A stretch of 64,000 nt of DNA from Chloroflexi bacterium TSY (GCA_019217005.1 JAHBNG010000010.1:144616-208615), one strand, 5' to 3'; counted from the stretch's first letter, positions 10,332 to 19,740 are shown. The notes: a model not told the origin generated them from the sequence alone. Numbers and translations: made by a program.

Positions 10332-11171
10332 TTAAAGCGGCTCGATCTGAACCTGTGCTAATTCAAGAAATTCCCGTTTCTGACTCTCCACCATTCCATG
10401 TCCAAATTTCCCTTGAGGGGTAACAATCATGTATTGATTGTCAATCCACGCAACAAATCCCAACGGACCGCTAATTGTGACTGGCTCAGTCAAGATTTCA
10501 TTCCCATCAATTAAGAACCGCACGAGATGGACATGCCATTCGAGCGTATAGGTGTGCCACTTGGTCATCTCATGCGGTATAGATGCTTCGCGTACGGCAA
10601 TCGCCCGCTGTCCGATCGGCCAAAGCCATCGATAGAACCAATCGATACGCATCAACGGCATGGCAATTGGGGCAGTCGGCAAAAGCAACCAGAATGGCAG
10701 TCGCCACGCATCAATGGTTGCAGCTTTCCAACCATATCCAGGGGATTTGAAACAAAGCTTCATGTTGGATGGTGGTGAAGCATGAAAGAACCAGATGGCG
10801 CGCGGCAACGTGGGCCAACGTACGTTTGTCATCAGAAAAGGATCGTTCCAAAAACCGAATCCCGCCGTGCCTGTTAATTGGTTTGAGATACAGGGGTAGC
10901 TTACTGACCTAAGGGTAGGCTTTGTTTGGGCAGCAGAATGAGAGAAGCGTGCATGGACAGTCAGCTGTAACGGTGGATGCCATCTAAATCGGTTGCGAGG
11001 CAACCCCTGGTAATCATCAATCTGGGCATTGGAGTAGGTATCCTGACTGGAGCACGCTTTTGATAGGCACAAAATACCATTTTGCGATGTCACTTTCCCC
11101 ATTCCCACGATGTGCCGCTGCCAGCGATCAACGAAGTCTATTTTGTTATTTTGTACAACTGTTGTATCCAT
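10332..11171 (-). CDS. GH16-like (concanavalin A-like fold) protein
   Basis: A 279-residue protein. The segments GTAGFGFWNDPF, WFFHASPPSN, and later KWHTYTLEWHVHLVRFLIDGNEIL followed by WIDNQY, match the beta-jelly-roll of family 16 glycoside hydrolase-like proteins seen in Chloroflexota. In those proteins W-H-x-Y-x-x-E-W followed by a D-G turn is typical. The canonical catalytic ExDxxE is not apparent, so it may be a non-enzymatic carbohydrate-related protein. No signal peptide is seen. Convergent to the GFA gene and divergent from the recombinase gene. Confidence 0.6.
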   Translation of the reverse strand: MDTTVVQNNKIDFVDRWQRHIVGMGKVTSQNGILCLSKACSSQDTYSNAQIDDYQGLPRNRFRWHPPLQLTVHARFSHSAAQTKPTLRSVSYPCISNQLTGTAGFGFWNDPFLMTNVRWPTLPRAIWFFHASPPSNMKLCFKSPGYGWKAATIDAWRLPFWLLLPTAPIAMPLMRIDWFYRWLWPIGQRAIAVREASIPHEMTKWHTYTLEWHVHLVRFLIDGNEILTEPVTISGPLGFVAWIDNQYMIVTPQGKFGHGMVESQKREFLELAQVQIEPL

Positions 11172-11268
11172 TTTTGGATTCTCATTCGAACCAAATTCTT
11201 GTGGAGAAGGCGTTCTCTATTACACGCAGTAGGCCAAAAAAGGGGTAAAATAGCCCTAGGAGGCCAAA

Positions 11269-13416
11269 ATGAACCAAGAATTTAGCGCCGCAGTAACAGG
11301 ATTCTGTGCCCATGTGAGAATGCTTTCTCCGCAAAGCGAAACTGTAAAACATTACGAAAGTGACCTAAATCAATTTGGCCAGGTGATAGAAAAAAGGCCA
11401 AGAGAGATAGGTCGCCAAGAGATAATGACGTTTGTAACGGCGCAACTCGAAGCGGGGATGAGCAGTGCGACGGTCAATCGCAGAGTGGCAACGTTGAGCC
11501 GATTTTCGACTACTTGGCGGATGAGGCAGAAGACGAAAGCTGGTCAAACCCGGTGGTGTGGCGTCTACACCGACTGGATACAGGTTGCCATCTTCCCAGA
11601 GATATAGCGGAACGCATCGTCCGCCAGTTATGGGGGAGCGTGAGTCAAGGTCAGATAAGAGACCAAGTGATGTTGGCCTTGATGCTCGACGTTGGCCTGC
11701 GGGTGGGCGAACTGTGGTCACTGCGCGTACGCGGCAAAGGGAACAAAGAGCGTCGAGTCTGGTTGACGCCAGAAACCACAGCGCTGTTGGTGAGCTATAT
11801 GGATGAGCGTCCTGATGCAGTCGATAGCCATCTGTTTCTGACTCGTCGTCACAAAGGCATCAGTGTCCGCGGAATCCAGGAGCGCCTCGATTATTACCGT
11901 CAGCAAGCCGGACTCTCCGAGAACGAGGTCTCCTGTCATCGCCTGCGCCATACCTTCGCCAGACGAATGGCAGAGTCGCGTATGCCACTGCCTAGTCTCT
12001 CTCATTGGTTGGGCCACAGTCAATTGAAAACGACCCAGATTTACATCGATGGTGCCAATCCTGATATGCGAGCCGACTATGAAGCTGCTATGGAGCAGTT
12101 GTCTCGCCAAGCCGCATGCTCGGATATTGAAGGAACGACATCTGCAATAGAGACAGAGAATACTGTGCCTTCTGAACATCGCACAGTGGAGCCAGCTGTT
12201 GGCATCTGTTTGTCCGCTGATGAGATCCGTCAACGTCTCACCTCATTGCCGCTCTGGCTTCATCAACCCATCATCTCATTACTTCTCCACCAGCAATTAC
12301 GCTGGAAAGCCCTCTATCGGCGGGAACGAGCCCTTCAGTGGCTTGGCGAACTCCAACGCGGTTGGCAATGGATGCTCGACCAGCGCATGCTCTCCAGCTT
12401 ATCCGAACTAAGACGGCGCGATCTCCAAGACTCAGTAGATCCAAATTTGGCGTTTTTGGCGATTTTCAGTCGAGATTGCAGGGATTTTGGAGTCATTTAT
12501 TCAGATTTCGGTTACAGAAAACAACCTATTTCATATCTGAAAATCGCCCAAATCTAACGCAAAAACTAGATATCGACCGGCAAATTTGTATTTATGTCAA
12601 CTGTTTAGCCAGAATTCTCTCTCAAAACCTGAAATTTGGATCTACTGAGACTACATCACCCACCTATGTGACTTAGAGTATTCCGTCCATACCATCAATC
12701 ATTTTATTTGTACCCTCAAGTGTTTTCTGCATTTTGCTGAAGAATGTGGCCAGTCGATCGCTCCGGCTTTATATCGCATTCAACGTCTCAAACGACCCAC
12801 TACCTTACCTCGTCCGTTGCGCCAGCATGAATTTGCTCAACTTGAACAGTTCGTCTTAAACTCAACGGCTCAGAGCCTTTCTCCTTCCGACCTCCTTGAC
12901 CGTGCTTGGTTTCTTATTCTGGTTGATGCTGGGCTACGTATGGGCGAAGTGCAAGCTCTGCTCGTTTCTGACTGGAATTCGGATACACAGACTCTGCTCG
13001 TTCGAGATGCCAAATCCCATCGTGACCGTCGGTTGCCTGTTACCCAACGCACTGCTCTTGCCATCGATGCCCATCTGCAACATCGCACCGATGACCTGGC
13101 TACTCATTCCCCGCTTTTACTACGCGATGGCTTACCTCTTCGAGCCAATTATGTGCGCAACCATCTTCATGCCTTTGCCACCCGTTTGCTCAACAGTGGC
13201 CTTATGCCCATCACTACCTTGCAGAAACTCATGGGGCACACTCATATCGATACCACCATGCTTTATGCACAGCTCTACGATGAAACCATTCAGCAGCATT
13301 ATTTAGCCGCTATGGCTTCACATTCTGTTTACGCTATCCCTGAACCTGACCCCGCTATTTGGGGTCCCACTTTGGAGAATGCCTTTGAATCAACTTTTCA
13401 ACAGCAACCACTTTAA
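11269..13416 (+). pseudogene. Tandem (double) tyrosine recombinase, disrupted by a frameshift and a MITE
   Basis: Starts at ATG 11269 with an AGGAGG site. The first unit has a SAM-like core-binding domain (HYESDLNQFGQVI), then the catalytic domain with Arg in GLRVGEL, HRLRHTF, GHSQLKTT and the Tyr of IYIDG. One T is missing in a T run near 11511 (LSRFFDYLADEAED if restored). About 25 residues between GELWSLRV and RGKGNKERR appear deleted. The frame continues without a stop into a second recombinase with its own core-binding segment and catalytic domain (GLRMGEVQALL, LMGHTHIDTTMLYAQ). In this unit the HxxR box is replaced by NHLHAFAT. A 215-bp element at 12433-12647 interrupts the second unit; excising it with one AGACT restores the same frame (DLQDYITHLC). 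Confidence 0.8.
12433..12647. mobile_element. 215-bp MITE with perfect 16-bp terminal inverted repeats
   Basis: Both ends read CAGTAGATCCAAATTT inward. The element is flanked by a 5-bp direct repeat, AGACT. A second internal inverted repeat pairs TTGGCGATTTTCAG (12456-12469) with CTGAAAATCGCCCAA (12537-12551). It has no coding capacity, so it is a non-autonomous transposable element. It uses different ends from the 81-bp repeat. Confidence 0.85.
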
Positions 13417-13519
13417 CTTTTATGTCTACTGCGTGTAATCTCTAACGCCGGTCACTATCGAGTAGAGCCGCATGAGAGAATGCTGCTCTACGCATGACGA
13501 CTCTACGTTTATACGGGGT

Positions 13520-14242
13520 TTATCTGGCTTGTCTATTCGTTGCCACAATCACAGAGACGGAGACGGGGCCATCATCACGCATATGAAAGGTACTTGTCAA
13601 TCCGGCTTCGTGAATTCGTTCCGCTATTTGTTCGATCTGCGCTTCGTTCGGTACGCCGTAAAAGGGTAAGCATAAGTGTCGAAGCCAAAGGGCCCTTGGT
13701 GCAACCCAAGCACCCACAATGATAAGGCGACCGGCGTCAACATCAGCTCCACTCTGATTTGTCCGAATTCTGTCAGAGGGCCGATACAGGACGCGCTCGC
13801 ATTCAGCGAGCGTGTTCTGTTCGAAGATATAGCTAGCAGGAAATGTTGAAATAATTGTCGCAAACGAATTCGTCGCAAAAGGAAGCTCCTGGCTGCGAGC
13901 TACCACCCGTGGAACATCTAATCCAGCTTGATTGAGCTTTATCGTGGTTCTCTTTTGCATTGCAGTAGAATATTCGACTCCATAGACTGGCCCAAGCTTT
14001 TCTTGGAGGGGGGTACAAGCCAAATCAGCAAGCAGGGAGCCGGTGCCGAATCCAATCTCAAGAAGCGGTCCAGCAGGTGATTGCCGCTCCAATAAGGCGT
14101 ACTCGAGGGCTAAACGGCGCCACGTAGACCAGCGTCCTAGGCTGACTAACCAGCTGATTGCGTCGTAACTCCATGCACATTCATCATACAAACGCTGGCA
14201 GGCCCACAGATAGGCGTGCGTCAGCCAATTTCGATCGGTCAT
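13520..14242 (-). CDS. Class I SAM-dependent methyltransferase
   Basis: About 240 residues from ATG 14242; a TTG nine codons upstream is the alternative. Motif I (LLEIGFGTGSLLADL) binds S-adenosylmethionine. Post-I YGVEYS, and motif II/III regions around ELPFATNSFATIISTFPASYIF, follow the UbiE/Methyltransf_11 arrangement. Its substrate is unknown. A stretch CERVLYRPSDRIRTNQSGADVDAGRLIIVGA looks like a normal ERVLKPGGRLIIV loop with extra residues. It is convergent with the recombinase pseudogene and has no close neighbour on its own strand. Confidence 0.8.
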   Translation of the reverse strand: MTDRNWLTHAYLWACQRLYDECAWSYDAISWLVSLGRWSTWRRLALEYALLERQSPAGPLLEIGFGTGSLLADLACTPLQEKLGPVYGVEYSTAMQKRTTIKLNQAGLDVPRVVARSQELPFATNSFATIISTFPASYIFEQNTLAECERVLYRPSDRIRTNQSGADVDAGRLIIVGAWVAPRALWLRHLCLPFYGVPNEAQIEQIAERIHEAGLTSTFHMRDDGPVSVSVIVATNRQAR

Positions 14243-14374
14243 TGTTAAAGGTATTGAATTCCGAATCAATAGTAGAACTGGTTAAAGAATACTTGCAAAG
14301 GGAGATGTGACCAAGTACACTGATACGAGCGATTGATCTTACAATATACTGAAATTAAGTATTTGTAAATTAAT

Positions 14375-14450
14375 AACTTCGCGAACTTACTCGTCTGTAG
14401 TCGAGTAGAGCGCTGCGTTATGTCAATCAGATCGCGAAGTTGTTTTTTTA
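14375..14450 (+). ncRNA. Structured RNA candidate with terminal poly-U
   Basis: The arms AACTTCGCGA (14375-14384) and TCGCGAAGTT (14432-14441) pair perfectly and enclose an inner hairpin, ACTCG...CGAGT. A run of seven T follows directly (14443-14449). This could be a small RNA with an intrinsic terminator, or just a terminator with a large loop. It sits in the gap between the methyltransferase and the CPBP gene, which transcribe away from each other, so it is not a normal end-of-gene terminator. Confidence 0.4.
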
Positions 14451-14683
14451 CAAGTACTAAGTAAGCTCTGAAAGGTATGTCTCCAGAACGCTCAGATTTT
14501 CAAGATTTATCTGAGTGAATCTGTAGAATTTGAGTAAATCATATTTCTATACTGAAAAAAGTTTGAAACCTAAAGTTTCTTGAACCATGTTATGCCCGCA
14601 CGATCTTAGTTTCATTCTGATCTCAGTATAATGACTTTCTTGGACTTACTTATTCATTTGAATAGTGATAGAGAATAGAATCT

Positions 14684-15715
14684 ATGTCTGATGTAATTTC
14701 GACGATTGCTGTTTTTTCCTTTCTAGCTCTTCTGATTTGGCTTGCAAACGTGGCCGAACACAGTAGGGTGCGCGAACAGCCATATCGCACGATGGAGTTC
14801 TTGAGCTACGGCCTTGTGAGCGCTATGTATAGCATATTCCTGCTCATTGGACTCTATCTTCAGTTTGGGCAGTCTAGCACGGACTTATTTAATGAGCAAT
14901 TACAGATCGATTCCTTGTTTTTGCTAGCGACTGGGATTTGGTTACCATCTCTCTTGGCTATTTTCCTTCTCTTCCCTTCGATACGCAGATTTCTTGCGCT
15001 TTTTCTACCAATTGATCCAGAAAGTCCAGTTCATGCAGTCGCGCTCTCGCTCTCAATGCTTATATTGATTTATATGCTCTTCACTTTAGGGATTGGCCTG
15101 GGAAACGTGAGCGACATACTGGCTGCACAGGAAGATGGTCAGGGCATTTCAATTGGAGGTCTGTGGGCACAACAGTTGGCAACCGCTCTCTTTGCATTAA
15201 TCGGTGTTGGCTGGATGCTCCGCCAGGACTGGTCTCAGGCAATGGATCGACTGGGGATTACAATACCTTCTGGGTCAGAAATCTTGCTTGGTGTCAGTTT
15301 TGGAATCGGCATGGTTCCCATTGTCATAATTTTTCAATGGATCAGTAATTCGCTTCTTGGGATCGGCTTTGATCCAGATGTAGAAAGCCTATCTGAATTG
15401 CTTCTGGGACCACTCTTCCAATCTCCTTTTGGCGTTATTACACTCGGTTTAGCTGCGGCACTCGGGGAAGAAACGGTCTTTCGCGGTGCTCTTCAACCCC
15501 GCTTTGGATTGGTTTTGACCACGCTGCTCTTCGCAATTGTGCATAGCAACTATGGAATCACCTTTTCAACGTTTATCGTGTTTGTATTGGGGTTCGTTCT
15601 TGGGCTTGTGCGTCAGCGTACCAATACAACGACGGCAATGATTATGCATGCTGTTTATAATAGCTCATTGGGGCTGATTGCCTATCTAGGACTTAATTTT
15701 CTAGAGGGCTCATAG
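14684..15715 (+). CDS. CPBP (Abi) family intramembrane metalloprotease
   Basis: A 343-residue membrane protein with about eight hydrophobic segments. The CPBP glutamate motif is in GEETVFRGALQPR (EExxxR), and a conserved histidine follows in FAIVHSNYG near residue 290. The family is related to eukaryotic CAAX prenyl endopeptidase Rce1 and includes membrane proteases and bacteriocin self-immunity proteins; the substrate here is unknown. It starts at an ATG within an A-rich leader after a 400-bp non-coding gap. Full length with no lesion. Confidence 0.85.
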   Translation: MSDVISTIAVFSFLALLIWLANVAEHSRVREQPYRTMEFLSYGLVSAMYSIFLLIGLYLQFGQSSTDLFNEQLQIDSLFLLATGIWLPSLLAIFLLFPSIRRFLALFLPIDPESPVHAVALSLSMLILIYMLFTLGIGLGNVSDILAAQEDGQGISIGGLWAQQLATALFALIGVGWMLRQDWSQAMDRLGITIPSGSEILLGVSFGIGMVPIVIIFQWISNSLLGIGFDPDVESLSELLLGPLFQSPFGVITLGLAAALGEETVFRGALQPRFGLVLTTLLFAIVHSNYGITFSTFIVFVLGFVLGLVRQRTNTTTAMIMHAVYNSSLGLIAYLGLNFLEGS

Positions 15716-15815
15716 AGAAGCCTCTCAACTTCCACAGGATAGGTTAGTATGAATCATTTTGGCACGACAAAAAGCCCACCATTATCGGCAGGCTCTTTGT
15801 CACAAAAAGGAGAAA

Positions 15816-15890
15816 ATGAAAAACAACCAAAATGTAAGGGGAATCCACACCCATTTTAGATTCCCCTTGTCAACACCCAAGAAAGCTTAA
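15816..15890 (+). CDS. Possible 24-residue small ORF overlapping a hairpin
   Basis: ATG 15816 follows AAAAAGGAG at good spacing and opens a 24-codon frame (MKNNQNVRGIHTHFRFPLST...). Its middle overlaps the GGGGAATC...GATTCCCC hairpin, so it may be a leader peptide or chance. Conservation cannot be judged here. Confidence 0.2.
   Translation: MKNNQNVRGIHTHFRFPLSTPKKA
15838..15868. terminator. Hairpin terminator between convergent genes
   Basis: Perfect stem GGGGAATC (15838-15845) with GATTCCCC (15859-15866), 13-base loop, then TT. It lies between the CPBP gene (+) and the FHA regulator (-). It could stop transcription from the plus strand, though the T tract is short. Confidence 0.5.
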
Positions 15891-16074
15891 AGAAGAGGTA
15901 GTATCAGCTTTCCATTGTATTTATCGTACTATCTTCTGTAATCCTTCGTTTTTCGTTGAAAGTTCCATTGTTCTGGTGTTGCTTAGCCGTTCTCTCGTAA
16001 GATAATTGTGATTGTGTAAGGTTCATCTATCCCGACTCTGCCCACATAATCGTTTTTAGAAAGATAAGCATTGT

Positions 16075-16779
16075 TTACCGGTTGTTCAATCGGAAGCCGT
16101 GACCACGTACGGTCACAATATAGCGAAACTCGCGATCAATATCTGCAATGCGTTCGCGCAGCCGACGCACAAGAGCGTCAATCGCTTGCTCGCTAATGCC
16201 ATCAATGCTATCTTCTGGCCACACAGCGTTGATGATCTCGTCACGGGTGACAACTCGTCCACCTGCATCCCACAATATTTCCAGCAGACGGTACTGTGGA
16301 AGGCTCAGGGGCGGATCAACTTGTACACCATCGATCCAGATCTGCCGCGTTTCCTTATCCAGCCGTAAACCAGTTACCTCACGGGAAAGATTTAATGGAG
16401 CTGTTGCTCCGGCATCGATAAATGCCAGCTTAAATCGTAGGCCAATTTGAAATTCATCACCGTCCTGTAAGGGTGTTGGTGCTTGTGCTGCCTGACCGTT
16501 GATATGGGTACCATTCTTGCTCCCCAAATCTTCGATTTGGTAGTGATCCTTTCGCCAACTGATCCGAGCATGAAAGCGACTTACTTGTCGATCTGCCAGG
16601 ACTACATCACACTCTTCACTACGGCCAATGGTTATCGGTCTATTCCGATTCAGTGGCCAACGTTTGCTCGAGTCGGCCCCTTGTTGGAGAACCAACATCG
16701 CGGTTTCTCGCACATTCATCGCGAGAGAATCCGGTGAAATGGTTGTTGTTGCGTCATCAACTTCTATATTCATCATCAT
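16075..16779 (-). CDS. FHA domain / OmpR-type winged-helix regulator
   Basis: A 234-residue protein with an N-terminal FHA phosphothreonine-binding domain: [22 protein letters not shown] carries the conserved Gly-Arg, Ser-Arg and His, and SKNGTHING closes it. The C-terminal domain is an OmpR/PhoB winged helix ([23 protein letters not shown]...VRRLRERI...VRGHGFRL). This FHA-first architecture is frequent in Chloroflexota. It probably binds DNA in response to Ser/Thr phosphorylation of a partner. The ATG at 16779 is preceded by AGAGGTAGG. The kinase is not in the window. Confidence 0.88.
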   Translation of the reverse strand: MMMNIEVDDATTTISPDSLAMNVRETAMLVLQQGADSSKRWPLNRNRPITIGRSEECDVVLADRQVSRFHARISWRKDHYQIEDLGSKNGTHINGQAAQAPTPLQDGDEFQIGLRFKLAFIDAGATAPLNLSREVTGLRLDKETRQIWIDGVQVDPPLSLPQYRLLEILWDAGGRVVTRDEIINAVWPEDSIDGISEQAIDALVRRLRERIADIDREFRYIVTVRGHGFRLNNR

Positions 16780-17647
16780 ATCTACCTACCTCTTATCAAT
16801 ACGTTGCCGATTCATCATCGAACCGACCATGGGTGATCTTCATCTAGACAGTCTAATACAGCTTAACAATTGTTCCAGTGTCGTTTGGGTAGACGACCTC
16901 ATCGCCAGTATCAGATTTGTCCAGTTCATAAATCAAACGAAAACCCCTTACCAAAAGTTGCACCATTGATCTCACCATATGAATTTTTTATTCATAACTT
17001 TTCATTGATTGCTATATTCATTGCCGATTTTTTTCATTGTCTACAATGGATGTGATAATGCACATCTCTGACCGGCAACTGGAAATTTATTTATATTTAG
17101 AAGATGAATAATACAATTTTCTTTGACGAGCAGAATACTCATCGTAGGATTGACGTAGTACTGCCATAGGCGAATCAGGGTGCAGCGCATATATTAAGCC
17201 GTCAACCTGACTCCTACACTATGATTTATCGTACTATAGAGGGAAATCCTTCGCGTTTGACACGGAAGTGACATCCAAATGTGAGAGGTGGATTCAGAGT
17301 CGCCAATAGGAAAAGCCCGGCTGGCAAGAGCCGGGCTTTTCACACCCATTCCTGCACCCAATAGAAGAAACTTGCCCCAAAAAGGAGGAGAAAGTCAATC
17401 GCTCATAAGCTTATCATGCGCTGGGGCGAATTGCACTAGTACGATGGTACTAATTCCTCCATGAGTTAGTTAAGACAGGGCGAGAAGATGACGAGGTAGA
17501 ATAGCCTCATCAAGGAAAGGGGAAGATATCTCAGATTTTTGAGCAATCTTCATTATCAACAAAATTCTGAAGAGACGTAGAAATACGTTATTATTACATT
17601 TGCAGATCCAGTTTCTCGGCTAGTGCCATACAAGTATGTGGCTATAA
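16780..17647. other. Long non-coding region with terminator and repeated motif
   Basis: About 870 bp upstream of the FHA gene and of the amidohydrolase. It contains a strong terminator (17313-17340) and the spaced motif ATTTATCGTACTAT-N7-AATCCTTCG at 17224-17253, also found at 15919. The AT-rich segment near 16975-17100 may hold the FHA gene promoter. I see no supported reading frame. Confidence 0.4.
17313..17342 (+). terminator. Strong intrinsic terminator, bidirectional
   Basis: AAAAGCCCGGCT pairs perfectly with AGCCGGGCTTTT around a six-base loop (GGCAAG). With A and T runs on both sides it can work on either strand. No gene ends within 500 bp on the plus strand, so it may terminate an unrecognised short transcript. 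Confidence 0.75.
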
Positions 17648-17728
17648 AAACCTATCCGAAAAGTGGTTGTGAATCCGAGCATCTTCTCGGGAGAGAATGT
17701 ATTGTCACAGAGCTTTTCGGATAAGCAC
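17648..17728 (-). mobile_element. 81-bp palindromic MITE, copy 3
   Basis: Ends AAACCTATCCGAAAAG and (inverted) GTGCTTATCCGAAAAG. The inner hairpin is TTCTC-GGGA-GAGAA. The target was again CCTTA (CCTTAT on the minus strand), with TTAT repeated. It ends 3 bases before the AGGAGG site of the amidohydrolase gene, so it may influence that gene's expression. Confidence 0.85.
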
Positions 17729-17742
17729 ATAAGGAGGAGATC

Positions 17743-18642
17743 GTGATACCCATTGTCGATACACACCAGCACCTATGGGATTTAGAGCAGTTCCAACTGC
17801 CCTGGGTTGATGATATGCCAGCTTTGAAGAAGAGTTTTGTCAGCAGTGATTATCAAATGGCGACCCAGAACGCCAATGTCACCAAATCAATCTATATGGA
17901 GGTCGACGTCAAGCCTGAACAACAAGTGGCTGAGGCGCACGCTATTATTGAACTCTGTCAACGAGATGACAATCCCACATGTGGCGCAGTCATATCCGGT
18001 CGACCAGCCAGTTTGGATTTCGCTGACTATATCACGCCACTTGCGAAAAATCCTTATATAAAAGGGGTGCGTCAAGTCTTACATGTTCCAGAAGCAGAGG
18101 CAGGTCTTTGTTTAACACCATCGTTTGTTCAGAGCGTAAAGTTGTTGGGAGAGCTTGGCTTGAGTTTCGACCTCTGCATGCGCCCATCTGAACTGCAAGA
18201 TGGTGCAAAGTTGGCTGCACAATGCCCAGAAACGCGCTTTATTGTTGACCATTGTGGGAATGCCGATCCAAACGTTATAAGTGGCTCACTGGACCCAGGT
18301 ACAACCAATCCCGGCGACCCATTCTGGCATGCCCGTCAGCAGTGGATGGATGATATAGCGACCCTCGGACAGTTGGAAAACGTAATATGCAAAATTTCTG
18401 GAATTGTTGTGCGCGCCACTCCCGGCGAGTGGACGCACGAAGATCTGGCACCAACCATCAACCACTGTCTCGATTCGTTCGGACCCGATCGCGTTGTCTT
18501 TGGTGGCGATTGGCCTGTCTGTACGCTTGTTGCATCGTATCAGGAATGGGCCGATGCACTCCGCGCTGTGATCGCAGCACGCAGCGAAGAGGAGCAACGC
18601 AAGTTATTGCACGATAATGCGCCGTGCAATTTTACCAATTAA
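17743..18642 (+). CDS. Amidohydrolase-2 family protein (L-fuconolactonase/PDC hydrolase type)
   Basis: A 299-residue protein starting at GTG 17743, six bases after AAGGAGGAG. Metal-binding histidines are in DTHQHLWD at the N-terminus, HCGN near residue 170 marks the middle of the TIM barrel, and FGGDWPVC near residue 245 carries the catalytic Asp. This pattern fits metal-dependent lactonases such as L-fuconolactonase or 2-pyrone-4,6-dicarboxylate hydrolase. It is followed on the same strand by a DUF362 gene, and the dehydrogenases at 0.7-4.5 kb would suit the same catabolic theme. Confidence 0.85.
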   Translation: MIPIVDTHQHLWDLEQFQLPWVDDMPALKKSFVSSDYQMATQNANVTKSIYMEVDVKPEQQVAEAHAIIELCQRDDNPTCGAVISGRPASLDFADYITPLAKNPYIKGVRQVLHVPEAEAGLCLTPSFVQSVKLLGELGLSFDLCMRPSELQDGAKLAAQCPETRFIVDHCGNADPNVISGSLDPGTTNPGDPFWHARQQWMDDIATLGQLENVICKISGIVVRATPGEWTHEDLAPTINHCLDSFGPDRVVFGGDWPVCTLVASYQEWADALRAVIAARSEEEQRKLLHDNAPCNFTN

Positions 18643-18689
18643 ACTAGAGGCTCATGCAGAAAAAACTAAACAAATCAGTTCGGTTTGGT

Positions 18690-18743
18690 TGATAGTTGCT
18701 GGTGGATTGTAGATAGTAACAGACCATCCACTAACAACTATCA
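18690..18743. repeat. Imperfect inverted repeat between genes
   Basis: TGATAGTTG pairs with CAACTATCA, and GTGGAT with ATCCAC, giving a hairpin of about 54 bases. It lies between the amidohydrolase and the DUF362 gene. It may be a REP-like sequence or an mRNA stabiliser. Confidence 0.5.
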
Positions 18744-18779
18744 ACTATCTATGGTCTATTGAAAATAAAAGGAGGATCT

Positions 18780-19739
18780 ATGAACCATACGAAAGCCAAA
18801 GTAAGCTTAGTTCATAACGGTGCTCGACGCACCAAAGTCTTTCACGCGCTTGAATTGGTGCGCGATGATGTTGAAAGCAAACTTGCCGATCAGGTGATGC
18901 TCAAGCCTAATTTTCTGACGAGCAAAAACCAGCTCGCATCCAGCCATGTGGATGCCATCCGCGGAGCAATCGATTTTTTGCTCACTGTTCGCAACCCGCC
19001 CGACGAGATCATTATTGCAGAGGGCGGCAATGAAGATACGTCGGGGGAAGCATTTCGCAATTTTGGTTACCATGACCTGCTTGAAGAGTATACAATCCCA
19101 ATTCGACTGGTCGACTTGAATCAGGAGACAAACTGGCAAGAGACGCCGATTATTCTTGCAGATGATAGCGAGTATCAGGTTAAGATGCCACGGACTGTTC
19201 TTGATTGTCCGTGCAAAATCTCGGTCGCCATTGCCAAAACCCATGACACCTGCGTTGTCACACTGGCTCTCAAGAACATGATCATGGGTACAATCCGCAA
19301 GCAGGATCGAGTCTTTATGCATGGATTTCGCAGTCATGCTGAACGCAAATTGCCTGACGAAGCCCGCGCGCTCAATGTCAATCTGATCCGTTTGGCGCGT
19401 TATTTAACTCCGGACATTGCGATTGTTGATGGAACACGTGGTCTACAGGGTAATGGCCCTGGAGGAACCGATGCCATTGAATTTGGGGTTGTGGCGGCTG
19501 GTGTCGACGTTTTTGCTACGGATGCGGTTGTGGCAAAGACAATGGGATTTGACCCAATGACGTTAGCGCTTCCCTATTACGCACATCAGCTTGGACTGGG
19601 CACTGTTGAACTTGAGCAGATCGAGATTCTTGAGACAACAATTGAGGAAGTTGAAACACCCTTCAAACCCCATGATACAGTGGAGTTGCAAATGCAGTGG
19701 CAGCGCCCAGATGCAATTTCTTTGTTGCAGCCAGCTTAG
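18780..19739 (+). CDS. DUF362 domain protein
   Basis: About 319 residues from ATG 18780, with GGAGG eight bases upstream. It matches the DUF362 family: VMLKPNFL near residue 40, EGGNEDTSGEAFRNFGY, and ISVAIAKTHDTCVVTLALKNMIMG, then VDGTRGLQGNGPGG. These proteins often carry C-terminal ferredoxin domains; this one has no cysteine cluster and is a short form. Its biochemical role is not known to me. Probably cotranscribed with the amidohydrolase. Confidence 0.8.
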   Translation: MNHTKAKVSLVHNGARRTKVFHALELVRDDVESKLADQVMLKPNFLTSKNQLASSHVDAIRGAIDFLLTVRNPPDEIIIAEGGNEDTSGEAFRNFGYHDLLEEYTIPIRLVDLNQETNWQETPIILADDSEYQVKMPRTVLDCPCKISVAIAKTHDTCVVTLALKNMIMGTIRKQDRVFMHGFRSHAERKLPDEARALNVNLIRLARYLTPDIAIVDGTRGLQGNGPGGTDAIEFGVVAAGVDVFATDAVVAKTMGFDPMTLALPYYAHQLGLGTVELEQIEILETTIEEVETPFKPHDTVELQMQWQRPDAISLLQPA

Positions 19740-19740
19740 A

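Noticed and set aside
11269..13416. Prophage or integrative element boundary at the recombinase
   Set aside because: No att repeats, tRNA gene or phage genes were seen near it.
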